A stretch of DNA of 64,000 nt from Gnetum montanum (Eukaryota; Streptophyta; Gnetopsida; Gnetales; Gnetaceae). The notes beneath the pieces are model-generated. The model was given only the letters and a program-made list of their open reading frames with translations. It was not told the DNA's origin and did not search any database. Position 1 is the first letter of the stretch; the number at the start of each line of letters is the position of its first letter. This document shows, piece after piece, positions 23,414 through 34,861 of the stretch. The position numbers and the translations under genes are program-made. The stretch is from the NCBI GenBank assembly GCA_015680685.1, contig MNCI01004064.1, positions 60,824-124,823 on the forward strand. Direction: 5' to 3'.

Positions 23414-24215
23414 TGGAACCCTAAGCAAGCAGTTGAGGTTGACGTTGTCCCTGAACTTCCTCTAGAGGTGGTTGAAGTACCTCGTCACATATACAATGAG
23501 GAAAGTAAATGTGCGTTGTACTTAGCACACTTCTTATGGGAGTGTAGATGTGTGAACGAGGACCTCTGGAAGAGGGTACAGAAGCTCAAAAAGGAGAAAA
23601 AAACCTAACCATTGAGTTGGGGGACCTTCGATCCAGGAATGAATTTCTGTTGGTTAGTGACACTCGCGATGGTAGTTGGTGTACGGCTATTATAGACTAT
23701 GTAAGATATTGAATGGTCGTATGCAGCAAAAATGAAGCCACTCGCAAGATCATTGAACAACGCATGCAGATGGACCTTTTAGCATAGAAGAACCAACACT
23801 AGAAGGATTCTATGGTGAAGGTTTATGAATGGGGACAGAAATAAAAGAACCATAAACATATGTATAAAATAGAACGTGCCCCCTATCATAAGCAATACTA
23901 GGATGTAGCTGTTGAAGTACATACCCACAAGCTATTCCTTGATGTAATTGGTGCTTCTGGTGCTTATGATAAGTTCATGAAACTGGTGATTGTTAGTGAA
24001 TCTCCCGAAAGGGAAATGACCCTTCCTGCTGGGGAGACCACCATCACCACCTTTTCCCTAGGACCACCAAGATGGATAGTTGTGGAAAAAGGAAAAGTTG
24101 CAACAAGCGCTAATCTAGGAGATGGGGATTGGGCCAACCTCATTCAGGAGGAGATCTTACAACGGCTTGCAGCTGGCATGGATCGGATACCATCCAAAAT
24201 GGATGCGAGGCCATC
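23414..24215 (+). pseudogene. Exon 7 of copy B
   Basis: It has three parts: VEVDVVPELPLEVVEVPRHI with ESKCALYLAHFLWE; a coiled-coil-like KRVQKLKKEKK region, frameshifted in an A-run near 23600; and a C-terminal part with VEVHTHKLFLDVIGASGAYD and TLPAGETTITTF. The first and third parts match copy A (747 downward). The donor is unclear. Confidence 0.5.
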
Positions 24216-24557
24216 TTGGATTAGTCACTTTTTTTGTGTTATAGTTTATTTTGTGAGAGCCTTTATTGTAGTTTTAATTCATTGTTTTATTTTCTGCCTT
24301 ATGCAGGATCCAAATGGAGAGGTAGGACCTAGTGGAATGGGAGACGATGACATTGGTGAGGATTCATAATGTGGCAACAAAAGATTTTTATTTTTATCTT
24401 TGAATTTAAATTTTTTGTAAAAATTATTGACTGACATTGAGTAAAAAATATAATGTGAAAGAATTTATTTCAGTTTGGGTTAATGTGTCATTTTTATTTT
24501 TATTTTTCTATATTTTTTATTTTTTTGTTTTTTGAGCTCCTTGAGAGCTTCTCATTT

Positions 24558-24668
24558 TAGTTTTAGGCCATTTCGGGCTGCTGCTAGTTTTAAGACATTT
24601 CAGGCTGCAGCAATAGTTTAAGGCCATTTTTGGCCACGGTACTAGTTTAAGGCCATCTGGGGCCGTAA
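24558..24668. repeat. TTTAAGG hairpin repeat, block 3
   Basis: The stems here are GGCC-ATTTTT-GGCC (24622-24635) and GGCC-ATCTGG-GGCC (24651-24664), against GGTC/GACC in blocks 1 and 2. The six-base loop is kept. Confidence 0.7.
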
Positions 24669-25149
24669 TGGTTGACATAATGTAAATAGTAGAGATGACA
24701 TGAATGCAAACAGTACGCATGATGCAAAAAATTGAGGCAGTGTAAACATACAGTAATGCCAAAAATGAACATAATGCAAATAATAAAGGTGTTGCTAAAA
24801 TGAACATAATGCAAACGGTAAACATGATACTAAAAATGAGATGGAAGGAAGTAAGAAATGTTAAAAGCTGAAACTTCATGGAACTAAATTAGAGGTAATC
24901 TCTAATTACACATTTTTTTTCTAACCCATCATGGGCTAGGCAAAGCATATGGGTGAGAAGCTTTGTTGTGATACTCTTCTATGTCATTGTCTACCATCTA
25001 AAAAGGAAACTAGGCCCACATAGTTTCTTTGTTTGGACTAGTTTCGGCCTATTTAGGCATTTCAGTTTGAACAGGGTTTGGTTTTCAAAGATTTCAATCT
25101 CTGAACCTTGCTCCATTCCTATGTTGTTTATGGCTCAGGGAGCCACTTT
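24669..25149 (-). other. Spacer and PR-RT linker of the Tat element
   Basis: 24669-24900 is AT-rich, with AACATAATGCAAA-like words repeated, and non-coding. From about 24920 to 25149 a minus-strand frame continues from PR (for example GSEIEIFENQTLFKLKCLN) with a few stops. The element's coding stops here and resumes only at RT near 17320. Confidence 0.4.
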
Positions 25150-25570
25150 GTCACTGTGAATTACCACTTCCCCTCGTACGTAGGGTAAGTAGATTTCCTA
25201 GTGTGTTGTTGAGGAAACAACCCTTAGTTGCGCCAACCACAATCTCCCTAGTATTAGGTTGAACCTAGGCATTTCCTCTACCACAATGAATACTACACTT
25301 GTGGAGAACTGATCCCCTACCACAAAGTTAATGTGGATAGTCCCTTTTACTACTATGTGCATCCCATTGAATGATTTTAGGCAAGAAGTTGTCGTGGGCT
25401 TGATTTAATCAACCAAGCCCAATTTGACCACTATGGGAAATGGGATGACATTGGTAGCAGTCCCGTCATCAACATCTACTCTTCAGATTTTGTACTGACT
25501 AACCCGAATTATGATGAACATGGATGTTGTTGTCACCTAACCCTTTTCAAGGTCATCCTTAATGGACTCA
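25150..25570 (-). pseudogene. Aspartic protease of the Tat element
   Basis: VDVDDGTATNVIPFPIVVKLGL holds the catalytic D-x-G in the DDGTA form seen in some plant gypsy proteases (about 25455-25480). FIVVEEMPRFNLILGRLWL is the flap and second half (the family motif ILGRPWL). It would cut the Gag-Pol polyprotein. Several TAG/TAA stops. Confidence 0.72.
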
Positions 25571-28500
25571 TCACGAAATGTTAACTGAGCTAGTCATGGT
25601 TCTTCAGCCGTAGAGGGAAGCATGACGGCATGGATTTCTTTCTCTTCGGTTGGCATGTTTTCATCTATTGGGATAGATGCTAACATGCGAACCATGGCCT
25701 TACAGTGTATCATGGAAGTCATTATTAAGTCATACAGGCTCAAAGTTGTGTTTTTCTGTTTCAGGGCCTGTTTGACTTGTGTAATGGCATTGAGAAGATC
25801 TTGTCCACCATCTTGTTGTTTGTAACACTTTCTTCCTCCATTCATCCTAGGAGATGAATCTCTCGAGGGGGGCCAATTTCAGGCTGAGAACTGGGCTTTC
25901 TTGGGTGAGAAGGCAACGATTGTGTACGTACATTGTTATCGGTTGTTGATGACAAAGGGGCCATGGGCATTGAGGACAAGGGGTTAGGTTTGGGGGGACC
26001 TAATGCAGTGCGTTCCCTAGCCATCTTATTTTCTAAATGCTCTTCATGTGTTTTTGAACCAGGAGGCTATGATGCAATTTTTGCTACTTGGTTCTGGGTG
26101 ATAGGGAGACTTGGCTATTTTGGCACCTTAACGATGAACAGTGCCTATTGTGTCGGCATGCACGGCGGTGCAACTTTGAGCACAAAGGGAACAGGGGTGG
26201 ATGTTTGACGAGGCACTTTAAGGATAAAGGGTTACTGTGTCCTTGTTTTTATTGTTGGTATTCCTATGTAAGGAGGAGGCACATGCATCACGAATGGTTG
26301 TGGTGGTGGTTCTGGATTGTTGTCAATGCCAATGACGTTGATTGTGTACCCCGAGTTGTTGGTGTTTAGGGGGTCTTTGTAAATGTGCATTGATTGGTTT
26401 TTGGGGCGAACAAGACTACTTTCATCTAGGACCAACTTGCCTTGATCAATCATCCGTTGGGTGTCATCTTTCAGTGCCAAATAGTAGTCTGTATCGTGAC
26501 CACAGAGTTGATGGTAGTCACAGAAACGTTTTAGCCTAAAATTCTTAGGAACTGGTGGCTCATTGGGCATGGCTAAGGAGGGGTTCCTAAGAAGTTCACA
26601 GTACTATTGATGACATTTGGTTGCCTCCTCCAACATCCATTTATGTTGTATACACCCAGCTCCTAGCAGTTTCTTCAAGAGTTCTGAAGGCTTAATGGGA
26701 AAGGGGATATAGTTAGAGTGATCCTTGTGCTCAAAGTTTGGCCTAGGCTGAGTTGACGTCATAGGTGTTGATGTTGAGGGCTGATTGGTGTTTCTTGAGC
26801 CAAGTGTGGCATTAGCAGATGCTGTGGCCATCTTCTTGTTCTTGCTATTGTTGGGCTTGGCCTTGTTGGCCACCGCGGCCACCATGGCTGTTGCGGCCTT
26901 GCCCTTCTCTTTGTCCTTCTTGATGTGTGCATTTTTGTATGTTACATAAGTTGATTCTTTGCTAGCTTCGGCTGCATCTTGGATGCTCTTGGTCTGAGCA
27001 AAGGCATAGCTAAGGGATCATGGAGCCAGCTAATAGAGCTTAGACTTAATGAAGTCATTTACGGCTCTCTTGAAGATGGCCAACAAGTGGGCCTCAATGA
27101 TAGGCTCGTGTATCTCGTTCAGGGTCACACTCCACCATTGTATGAATCTTTGCTTAGACTCCAACAAGTCCTACTTGACACTCATGAGATGGTCCAATGT
27201 GACTTCTAGTTTCAAGTTGTATTTGAAGCAGGTCACGAATTGACTTAGCAACTCTTCTACAGTGGAAATGGAGGCACGTGGAAGCACGTGATACCAATCT
27301 AGAGCTTTACCTATGAGAGACATGGCAAAGATATGGATGATGGTGTGTGGCCATGGTTGCAGCAGTAGGGATTCAGACTTGAAGGTCACCAAGTACGCAT
27401 TGGGATCGCCCTCTCTGTTGTATTTCATAAATTGGGGGAGTGGCACCCTAGGAGGCAGCATAAGCATAGGTACGGCTGGGCTGATAGGGTTGCAATGGTA
27501 AAATTCCATGACCTGTACAGTGTCTGAACTGGTGGCCTTAAGCCGTTTGATTTTCTCAATGAGGATCTGGATGAGTTGGAAGGCTTGATCTAGACCCAGG
27601 GATGCTGTAGATAGTTGTGGGGCTGCCTGAGTAGCCATGATACGCAACTCTGCTGGGGTCGCAGGCCGTCCCATAGGAGGCACTGTTGGAGCTGCTCCAG
27701 CAAGCGATGCTGCCTAGGCAATCCACCACCTAGTGGGTGGTGCTATTGGGATAACGACTGTTGGTGGGGCTATGGGGTTGGTAGTTTGACCAATTTGTGG
27801 AGGAGCCCATAGCCCTATATTTGGTTGTATCACTTGTGGGACTTGGTACGCTTGGTGTTGGACATATTGTAGCATTAGAGAGTGTTGAGGAATAGGGAGA
27901 GAAGTAGGTGGCACCCACCATGTGGTTGAGATTAGGTCTGCTGCTAGTGGTGGAAGGGGTGCAAATCAGGGACTAGGGGCGAAGCTTATGTGCAATTGTA
28001 ATGTGGGTGGAGCATGCACGTATGGCAGCGTAGCTGTGATTGACATTGGGTACGATTCCGGAATAAATTGTAAAGGGAGGGTAACTAGGAAAGAGGTTGA
28101 AAGGCCCACTTGGTGGTATATTGGAGGTACAAGATGGCTACCCATGGCTAACAATGGAGTGGGTTGTGGCGAGGTCATGGAGACCACGAAGGGGGTAGAT
28201 GAAAAGAGAGGGTTTGATCAGAAGATCACAGTGAATGGGATAGCTATGGCATAGGTCTGGCCACCACCTTTAGAATGGAAGTATAAGTCTTCCTGCCCAT
28301 CCTGGAATGCTTCATTGCAATGGGACATTATGTCCCTTTCCCTAGACCTACTCACTCATGTCATTTGGTTTAAGACCCATTGATACGATTCAGTCAATGG
28401 GATGATGATGTCAGGAGTAGAAATTAATTCCCTCCCATTGCAATGGAAGAACTTAAAGATATATTTATCCTCAAGTTCCTAGTAATCCAAGGGTAGATTC

Positions 28501-28694
28501 GCTTGAACCTATGCATAGAGGAAGTCATATTGCTCTAGGTCTTGTGCCAAGCACTCGAGGGATAAGTGTTGTAGTCTAAGGGACTGACGTGGTGCCAGCA
28601 CTGGGCTGGGTGATCACTCAAGACCTGTCATGTTTTGAACTGAGTAGGGAGACTCAAGGTTTGAGGTAGAAATGGTAGTGGTTGTAAGAATCAT
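25571..28694 (-). pseudogene. ORF1/Gag of the Tat element
   Basis: ATG at 28694 opens a long minus-strand frame, broken by TAGs: MILTTTTISTSNLESPY, a segment ECLAQDLEQYDFLYA, a proline-rich part (28187-27714), the RetroGag core at 27683-27171 (AYLVTFKSESLLLQPWP, ALDWYHVLPRASISTVEEL), a serine/asparagine linker, a zinc-knuckle relic CDYHQLCGHDTDYYLALK (last Cys replaced by Tyr, about 26535) and a helical linker SLYDLIMTSMIHCKAMVRML (25845-25594) leading to PR. Gag packages element RNA. The extended N-terminus could be a fused ORF1. Confidence 0.78.
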
Positions 28695-29051
28695 TTTTCT
28701 TTTCGTAAAAAGAAAACTGTAAAGAAAGAGGCTAAAACTAGGTGCACTGGGGGGTGTCGGAAGTTGGCCTCCTTCACTACTACACCTGCTATACTAAGCA
28801 GGACTGTTATGCTGAAAGGTTCACCACGCCACACAAGATGCATGCAGTGTAGGGTTGTGAATAGGGTAAAGGTAGTATAGTAAGCAATCGGAGGCTTTCG
28901 TCCTACCAAGTCCCAAAGGAATTTTCATTGCAATCAAGCTACACCACATGGTGCATAGACAACCACAAGGGTGTCACGTCTATGCTAGTAGGTGATGGGG
29001 TACAAACAATGTGTAGGATTACCCATGATATGTAGAAAGGGCACACAAAGG
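28695..29051 (-). other. Leader between primer site and gag start
   Basis: About 360 bp of untranslated leader on the minus strand; no gene seen. The 72-codon frame within it has no family features. Confidence 0.4.
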
Positions 29052-29071
29052 TCCTCCTTCTAGTGCCAAAA
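29052..29071 (-). promoter_or_regulatory. Primer binding site region of the Tat element
   Basis: The minus strand next to the 5' LTR reads TTTTTGGCACTAGAAGGAGG. A nearly identical TTTTGGAACTAGTAGGAG lies at the same place in the gypsy element at 48283-48300. The tRNA is not identified with certainty. Confidence 0.5.
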
Positions 29072-29073
29072 AC

Positions 29074-31235
29074 TGTAGCGACTGAAAACGTTGGTGGCTA
29101 GAACACTAAGAGGTCACTGGATGTATAGCCTAACCCTAGATCCGTGTGAGGGCCATGCTAGAGTAAACAAAAGCAGGGTGCCCTGAATGGTCTAGTCGAT
29201 TTAACAAGGACGTAATCAGTGTACAATAACCTTCTCTAAACGTTGACTTCGAAGATGTTATATGCATGTTAAGTGATGAGCGACAAACGTAAATTGATTG
29301 AGAATAATGCAAAACACAAAAATAACAAAACAAAATGAAGCAAGCTTGGATGAGAAAGTGCACCACCCTAAGATCAAGGGATCTAATATTTGCTTGAATG
29401 AAGATGTACAATAGATGGGCAACGTGGACAGGAAAAACTTGCAACGAAGCAGTATATTCATAGCTTCTTAAACTATTGTCAACAGCTCGCTAATAAGAAC
29501 CTTCTACTTGCCAGTATCTTCGCCAAAGCCAATCACCAGAAAACCAAAATGCCAAAAATGCCAACCAAGAAGCCAACTTTTAGAGAAGTAATTGCAAAAG
29601 CCAATAATGCCAAAAGCTAATTGAATGCTCCAAGCCAATCCCTTGAACATTGTTTTTCAGGGTATCTATAGAGTTACATGTGGGAGAGAAACGTGGTTTG
29701 GATGCCACGTGTCCTAGATCCCATAGAGTGTAGACGTGACTGTGCCATGCTATTGTGTAATGCTAGATGTGAAGTCTACTATGCTTTGATCATACTGCTG
29801 AAACTGCACGTGCTAGAATCCAGTAAACTGCCATGTTTGTTACAAGGAATACTAACAGTAAATCCAAAGTGGAGTCTCTACTCCAGGACTATGTCTTCCC
29901 TACTCTTGCGAACAAGGTCAAGCATAGGGACAACTTTAGGGGATAGTTAGGGGGTGCAAATGAACCAAACCTGCTAATTTTTTCTATCGAAGGAATGCCG
30001 AGATGAGAGTAATTTTTGCCAACATGTTTTGGAGCTAACTAAAGATGCCTTGGGGCTACCACATGAGTGTTATGCTATTTATGCTGCCTAGAGTATTGGC
30101 ATAGCATAAACACTCACACACTACACTGTGTAGCGTAGCATAGAGTAGCTGCCAGCCTTGAGAGAAATCTTGCCTAATAGCTGAAAACATCTATCTAAGG
30201 CTTGGCTAGGTAAGCAACTACAACCTTTCATGCTGAAAAGTCTTGAGACCTGCTAAGTTCATCCTTGGGAAATTTTTTTTAAAGCTGTGTCCCGGCTATG
30301 CTATGCAGCTTAGCACAGTGTAGCAACTAGTGTGACATGAATTCCTATATGATTTACAATTTTTTACCCAAAAACTTTGCTTGGGGCCCAAGGGTGAAGT
30401 GGGATAAGAAGCCTTGGAGGTCAGAGTGTGACCAAGTGTAACTCTATTGTTGGAATTACTTGGCAGAGGACCTTCGTGAGTTCTATCCCTGCTACGCTGC
30501 ATAGCATAGCACAACGTAGTACCTTGTGTTACTTGGATTCTGACTTATTTTGCAAACATTTTGCACAAAGTGTTGGTCATGTCCTGGTGTGTCAGCAGAG
30601 CAAAATTACTTAACGATTACAAATGTGCTTACTCCTTGAGGGCCATCTGAGTAGGAGTATCATCAAAGTGCATCCTTGCTACACTACGCTACACTGCATA
30701 GTGTAGCACAGCGTAGCACTCAAATTATAATAATTTCTGACAAAACTTACCGAATTTTACCATGTCATGTTACTCATGCATCGAGAATGAAGTGGGGCAG
30801 ATGCCCTAGAGGGTTGAGTTGTTGTCAATGCGCATCTTTGGTACCTATTCAATCTTCTCAAGGCCTACTACGCTGTGCAGCATAGCAAGTTCTTGCAGTT
30901 AGAAAACTTGCCGAACTATTTAGCTCATCTTGAACACTTTTGGTAGCTCCTAGCATGGTCCCTGGGTAGACCATCAGCTGGATCAAATGTCAAGCTAGGC
31001 AAGCTAGAAGGTGTAGCAAGTTTGTCAGCCCACGCAATAGAAAACTTGCCGAACTATTCGGTCTACACCTAGTGCCTTTCTCATGTGAACTAGCCTTATG
31101 GTTGGATGCTATGTTGATTGTGCTGTGGAGGGCATTGTCTACATAGTCCATCATGACATTAGAATTGCAAAAACCCTTGCCCATATTTTGAGACTGTTGA
31201 ATCATGGAAGTCCCAAAATTTATGGTGTTTCAACA
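29074..31235 (-). repeat. 5' LTR of the Tat element
   Basis: It begins TGTAGCGACT and ends GTTTCAACA on the plus strand. It aligns with 10059-12231 throughout. The TATA box is mutated (29663-29670). U3 palindrome clusters lie at 30062-30900 (for example near 30130, 30495, 30680, 30868). Confidence 0.87.
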
Positions 31236-31240
31236 ACAAC
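31236..31240. repeat. Target duplication ACAAC, right copy
   Basis: Matches 10054-10058 exactly. Confidence 0.75.
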
Positions 31241-34037
31241 ATCCTCAAGAGTAAATAGCTAAGGTTACCCATGCTACTATACCTACTTGGAAGGAACCCT
31301 AAGTGGAATCCATTAGCTAGATTCTAACTACAGAAACAAGCCAATCCAAGTAGGAAGAGCCTCATAGGCCAGGGACTAACATGGAAGTCATCCTAATAGA
31401 GGCTTATTTAAAGTGCATTAGGATTAAGGAGGTCCAAAGTTCTATTCTCCAAGAGCTCAAATTTGGACTCTTCTTGGAGCTAACACCAGAGGAGGTCCAA
31501 ACACAATTGCAATGATCTCCCTTGTGGTTTATTAGAGGACTTCTTTGTTTTGGAATAACTAACAAGAAGATGCATTAGTGAAAATCAAAGCATCACCATA
31601 TCTTATTCAATTGAGACCATAGTAAAGGCCCTCAGTTTACCTAACATAGGGGCAAAGGTGATAGAAATATTCATATAGGAGAACCCATAGGCCAAGAAGG
31701 AATGGATCTAGTGATGTTATAAGGTGGATCGTAAGGAGTACAACACCCTTACAAAAGTGAAGAGAGCATACTTCAAGATTTTATCCTATCACCTAAACCT
31801 AATGATGAGGCCTAGTAAAATGACAACCTTTTCTGCCAATGCATGCGCTACTCTAAGACAAAAATTCCTATTCAACCTAGCCCAACTCATTTTTCTAAAG
31901 ATTGAAAAATGCTTCAATGAGAATGAGAAGGGTAGAAAGACACATTTCTTTCCATGTCTACTTTGCAATTTATGCAAAAGAGAAGGAACAACTCGTTATT
32001 CCAAAGACATGATTCACTGCACTCCTGCTACATCTTGATAGGAGATGATGGAGGATAAGATAGTGGCAAAGATGTAAGAAGAGGACTAGCCACCACCACC
32101 ACCACCTATCACCCTAGAAACTACATCAAAGATGCTTACAACTACCAAATGACTTGGAAAACTTCAAGAGCAATAGCTACAACAACAGTACGGCTCTACA
32201 AGTGATGAGAAGCCATCCATTTACTATCTAGCCATGAGCCATATCAAAACCATTAGTTGGATGAATAGTGAAAAAACCTTGTTATACTCCACACAGAGGG
32301 ACCAGGCACCCATCAAGCCCAATCTAAGTTCTAGGAAGATCATAGTGCTCATTCCTAGGTAAACATTCCCTGAGATTTTATAAAATGTTGCAGCGTTCTT
32401 ATTCATGTTAGATGAAGGTGAGGGGGCAAAATGTAACATAAGGATCATTAGATAGTAGTGGAGGTGATGGCTAACAGGGTAATATAGGTCCTTAATGCTT
32501 CTACGATGTCTATGCCAAACATTACTATAATGGTAGACATCCATGGATTTAAAAAGTAGGAAGTGATCAAATGAGTACCATCCAACATGAGGAGGTGTTG
32601 GAGAAAGTAGTTGAAGCTGGATAATAACTTCTAGAGATCTTTGATCTTACAGATGATATCACTGCAAACTAGTCATAATTGCTTGAGACAAGGAACAAAC
32701 TGTTGATTGCTAACACATAACTTAAGTAGACCACTACAACTAGTTAATGGTTGGCAACCAAAGTTATTGAGTTGACAACCCATCTATCTGACCTTGCCAT
32801 TCTTAGGCCAAACCTTATATGAGATGAAGCTTTTCAACAACTTCAAGAAAAGTATTAGATAACTAAGAATGTGAAGAAGATGGTGATCTTCAATGCATCT
32901 ATGTTAGAGGCCATGGTCAATGTCACTAACAAGAACTTTTCATAAGTTTGCAAGAAGAACTTGGTCCTCACCAAGGACAATCACTACCTACTAAATGCTA
33001 AGTAGTAGAAGGACTAATTGGTTGAATATATCCACTAGTAGTAAGAGTAGCTTACCAAGGTGAACTTGGATTTAAGAAGTTTGGTAGTAGAAAATAGTAA
33101 TCTCTTGATGGAGGAAGTTTGTGCTTTATGCCAAAAGATTATAATTGAGGTAGCCACTTGGAAGAATGAGAGATTGATATTTAAACAAGTGAAGAATCGC
33201 TATAGGGATCACATTAGGCTACTTAAGGAGATCAATGAGAATGAAATAAAATTAGTAAAGTTAAAGATTAATGATGCCCTCTAGTAACTTCAATAGAGAG
33301 GAAATGTATGACAACCCATCTTTCATGGACTCAACACATACAACAAAGTAAAAATCCACCTGAAAGAGTTGCAAATCAAGAAGATGATAGAATACATGAA
33401 GCTTACCAACCTCTAGTATACAACCTTGGCAATGCTAATAGTAAGGAGGCCAAAATTAGAGTTGGAGAAATAGGTTGTTAATTTCTACCTTCTCACTAAG
33501 GTGAAATTTAAGCTTTATAAAGAGATGAAACAAAAGTTGAAGATATCCACTGCAGAACTTTAAGTTCTCATAAGTAGATTCACTATCCAATGATCTATTT
33601 CTAAGAACCTTGCTAGAAGGATGAATGATTACCACGAGCTGTAGAAACTTATAAAGTGTTTGACATTGAACATAAAACATTCGCATCTTGGTTTGTCAAT
33701 ATGATGGAAGTTTGCTTTGATGTCATGCCCATGGGATATTTCTACACTAGCCCATATAGGTGAAGCAACCTAGATCATGTATAACCCATTGAATAAAGAC
33801 AAGAAAATAAAAGCACTTGAAAATGCTTTCAAACTTACAAAGGAAACAACGGTCGCAACATTATAGCCTTAGCCACTAGCATCATTGAGATGAGATGAAG
33901 GACCATTTAAGCCAAAGAAGCCTCCACCTTTAGGCACAGTCTAAGAATTCATCAAGTCTCCATCCATTCAATAGGTGCCTACTACAATTTTTCCAAGTGT
34001 CTAATTTTTTTTATAAAGGGCACTTATTTTTATAAAA
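31241..34037 (+). pseudogene. Degenerate unrecognised coding region, possible distant relative of copies A and B
   Basis: Plus-strand frames riddled with TAG. Readable parts: EVILIEAYLKCIRIKEVQ (about 31395), VKALSLPNIGAKVIEIF (31630), a 104-codon segment at 31724-32038 with FNLAQLIFLKIEKCF and FFPCLLCNLCKREGT, and a 74-codon helical segment at 33060-33284 with NLLMEEVCALCQKI. The FNLAQL-to-CLLCNL layout faintly recalls exon 4 of copies A and B, but I cannot align it securely. It continues the sequence at 9902-10058 across the Tat insertion. Confidence 0.35.
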
Positions 34038-34800
34038 ATCATATAATTTTGTATTCAAATTTAGTAAAAATGGAGAATGTAGAATATGTATTTGTAATGA
34101 TAATCTTATAGAACCATGAGCAAGAACTTCACATGCAAATCCAAGACTTCAAAAATGAGATCCACAATGAGATATCAAAATGAAGACTAAGTGGAGAAGA
34201 TAATAGCATGGATGGAAACATAGTCTAGAAGCTAAATGAACATGTTCTAAAAACTAATAAGATGTCAAATTGACAAGGAGTGCACTAATATTTCAAAGTA
34301 TCAAAGGAAAGTAGATGTCTAGGAAAAATAGCAAACATCTATCCTTGAGAATAGATGTCTATAAGTAGGCATCTACAACTAGATGTCTACACTTCCAAGT
34401 AGATGTCTCTCCTGCATTAGGGGTATTCTCAATGAGACATCTAAACTTCAAAGTGGACATCTATACTAATTTTTTGATAGTCAATGCACAAATTTTGAGG
34501 AGTTTTTGAAAACTCCGAGCCTATAAAACAAAGTAAAAATCTTGGGAATTATGCAAGCACTGTTCATCTAAAGATTCATCATTGGCTACTCTAAGAGACT
34601 TTGTCTTTACTCTTGATTATATCATCATTTGCTTGTATTGATTGTATTGAGCTTCAAGTGTAAGTATTTGTAAATCAAGTTACACTTTTTCCTTATTTCT
34701 TTTCTTTCTTTCTTATAGCCCTACAAGATTGATGTGCTTCTTATGAGAAGACATCTTTGTTGACTTTGTCGAGACCCTATGGGGTTGAGAAGTTTTACAA
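34038..34800 (+). repeat. Left LTR of the copia-type element (3' part missing)
   Basis: It aligns with 51442 to about 52195. The start is blurred by divergence. The TATA box reads CTATAAAACA at 34522-34528. After GAGAAGTTTTAC the match ends, so the U5 end and the primer site appear deleted. Confidence 0.6.
34300..34470 (+). repeat. AGATGTCTA / TAGACATCT array in U3
   Basis: Repeated imperfect palindromes TAGATGTCTA, with inverted copies such as GACATCTA, lie 50-220 bp upstream of the LTR TATA box. The right LTR has the same at 51716-51855. Confidence 0.65.
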
Positions 34801-34861
34801 AAACAAAAATTATTTATATTGTGCATTAAATAAATCTAAGTTTAATAGAATACTAGGTGTA

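Larger units (their letters stand above)
19552..24369 (+). pseudogene. Multi-exon gene of unknown function, copy B, antisense inside the Tat element
   Basis: Proposed exons: 1, 19552-19670 (donor GTAAGT); 2, 20777-21166 (CTCAG acceptor, donor GTGAGT); 3, 21254-21528 (acceptor TTGTTAG, donor GTATGT); 4, about 21618-22661 (donor GTAAGT); 5, 22790-23086; 6, 23172-23312 (acceptor GTGCAG, donor GTAGGT); 7, 23414 to about 24215; 8, 24307-24369 ending TAA. Together about 3.1 kb or 1,000 codons. Exon order, sizes and boundaries match copy A. Stops are nearly all TAG, plus a frameshift in an A-run near 23600, and the exon 4 acceptor reads CTG. Exon 5 is E-rich. Exon 7 includes a lysine-rich coiled-coil-like segment. 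I recognise no known domain; a DNA-element accessory protein is only a guess. Confidence 0.62.
10059..31235 (-). mobile_element. Ty3/gypsy Tat-lineage retrotransposon, 21.2 kb, with nested and antisense cargo
   Basis: Paired 2.2-kb LTRs (10059-12231 and 29074-31235) bound the element. ACAAC at 10054-10058 and 31236-31240 is a perfect target duplication. Reading the minus strand from the right: 5' LTR, primer site, long ORF1/gag, PR, a 7.6-kb gap, RT, RNase H, a second RNase H (aRNH), integrase, polypurine tract, 3' LTR. A dual RNase H with the second copy just before integrase is the established mark of the Tat lineage. All ORFs carry stops. The length, even after subtracting the 1.3-kb nested solo LTR, is near that of the giant Ogre-type members. 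Confidence 0.88.
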
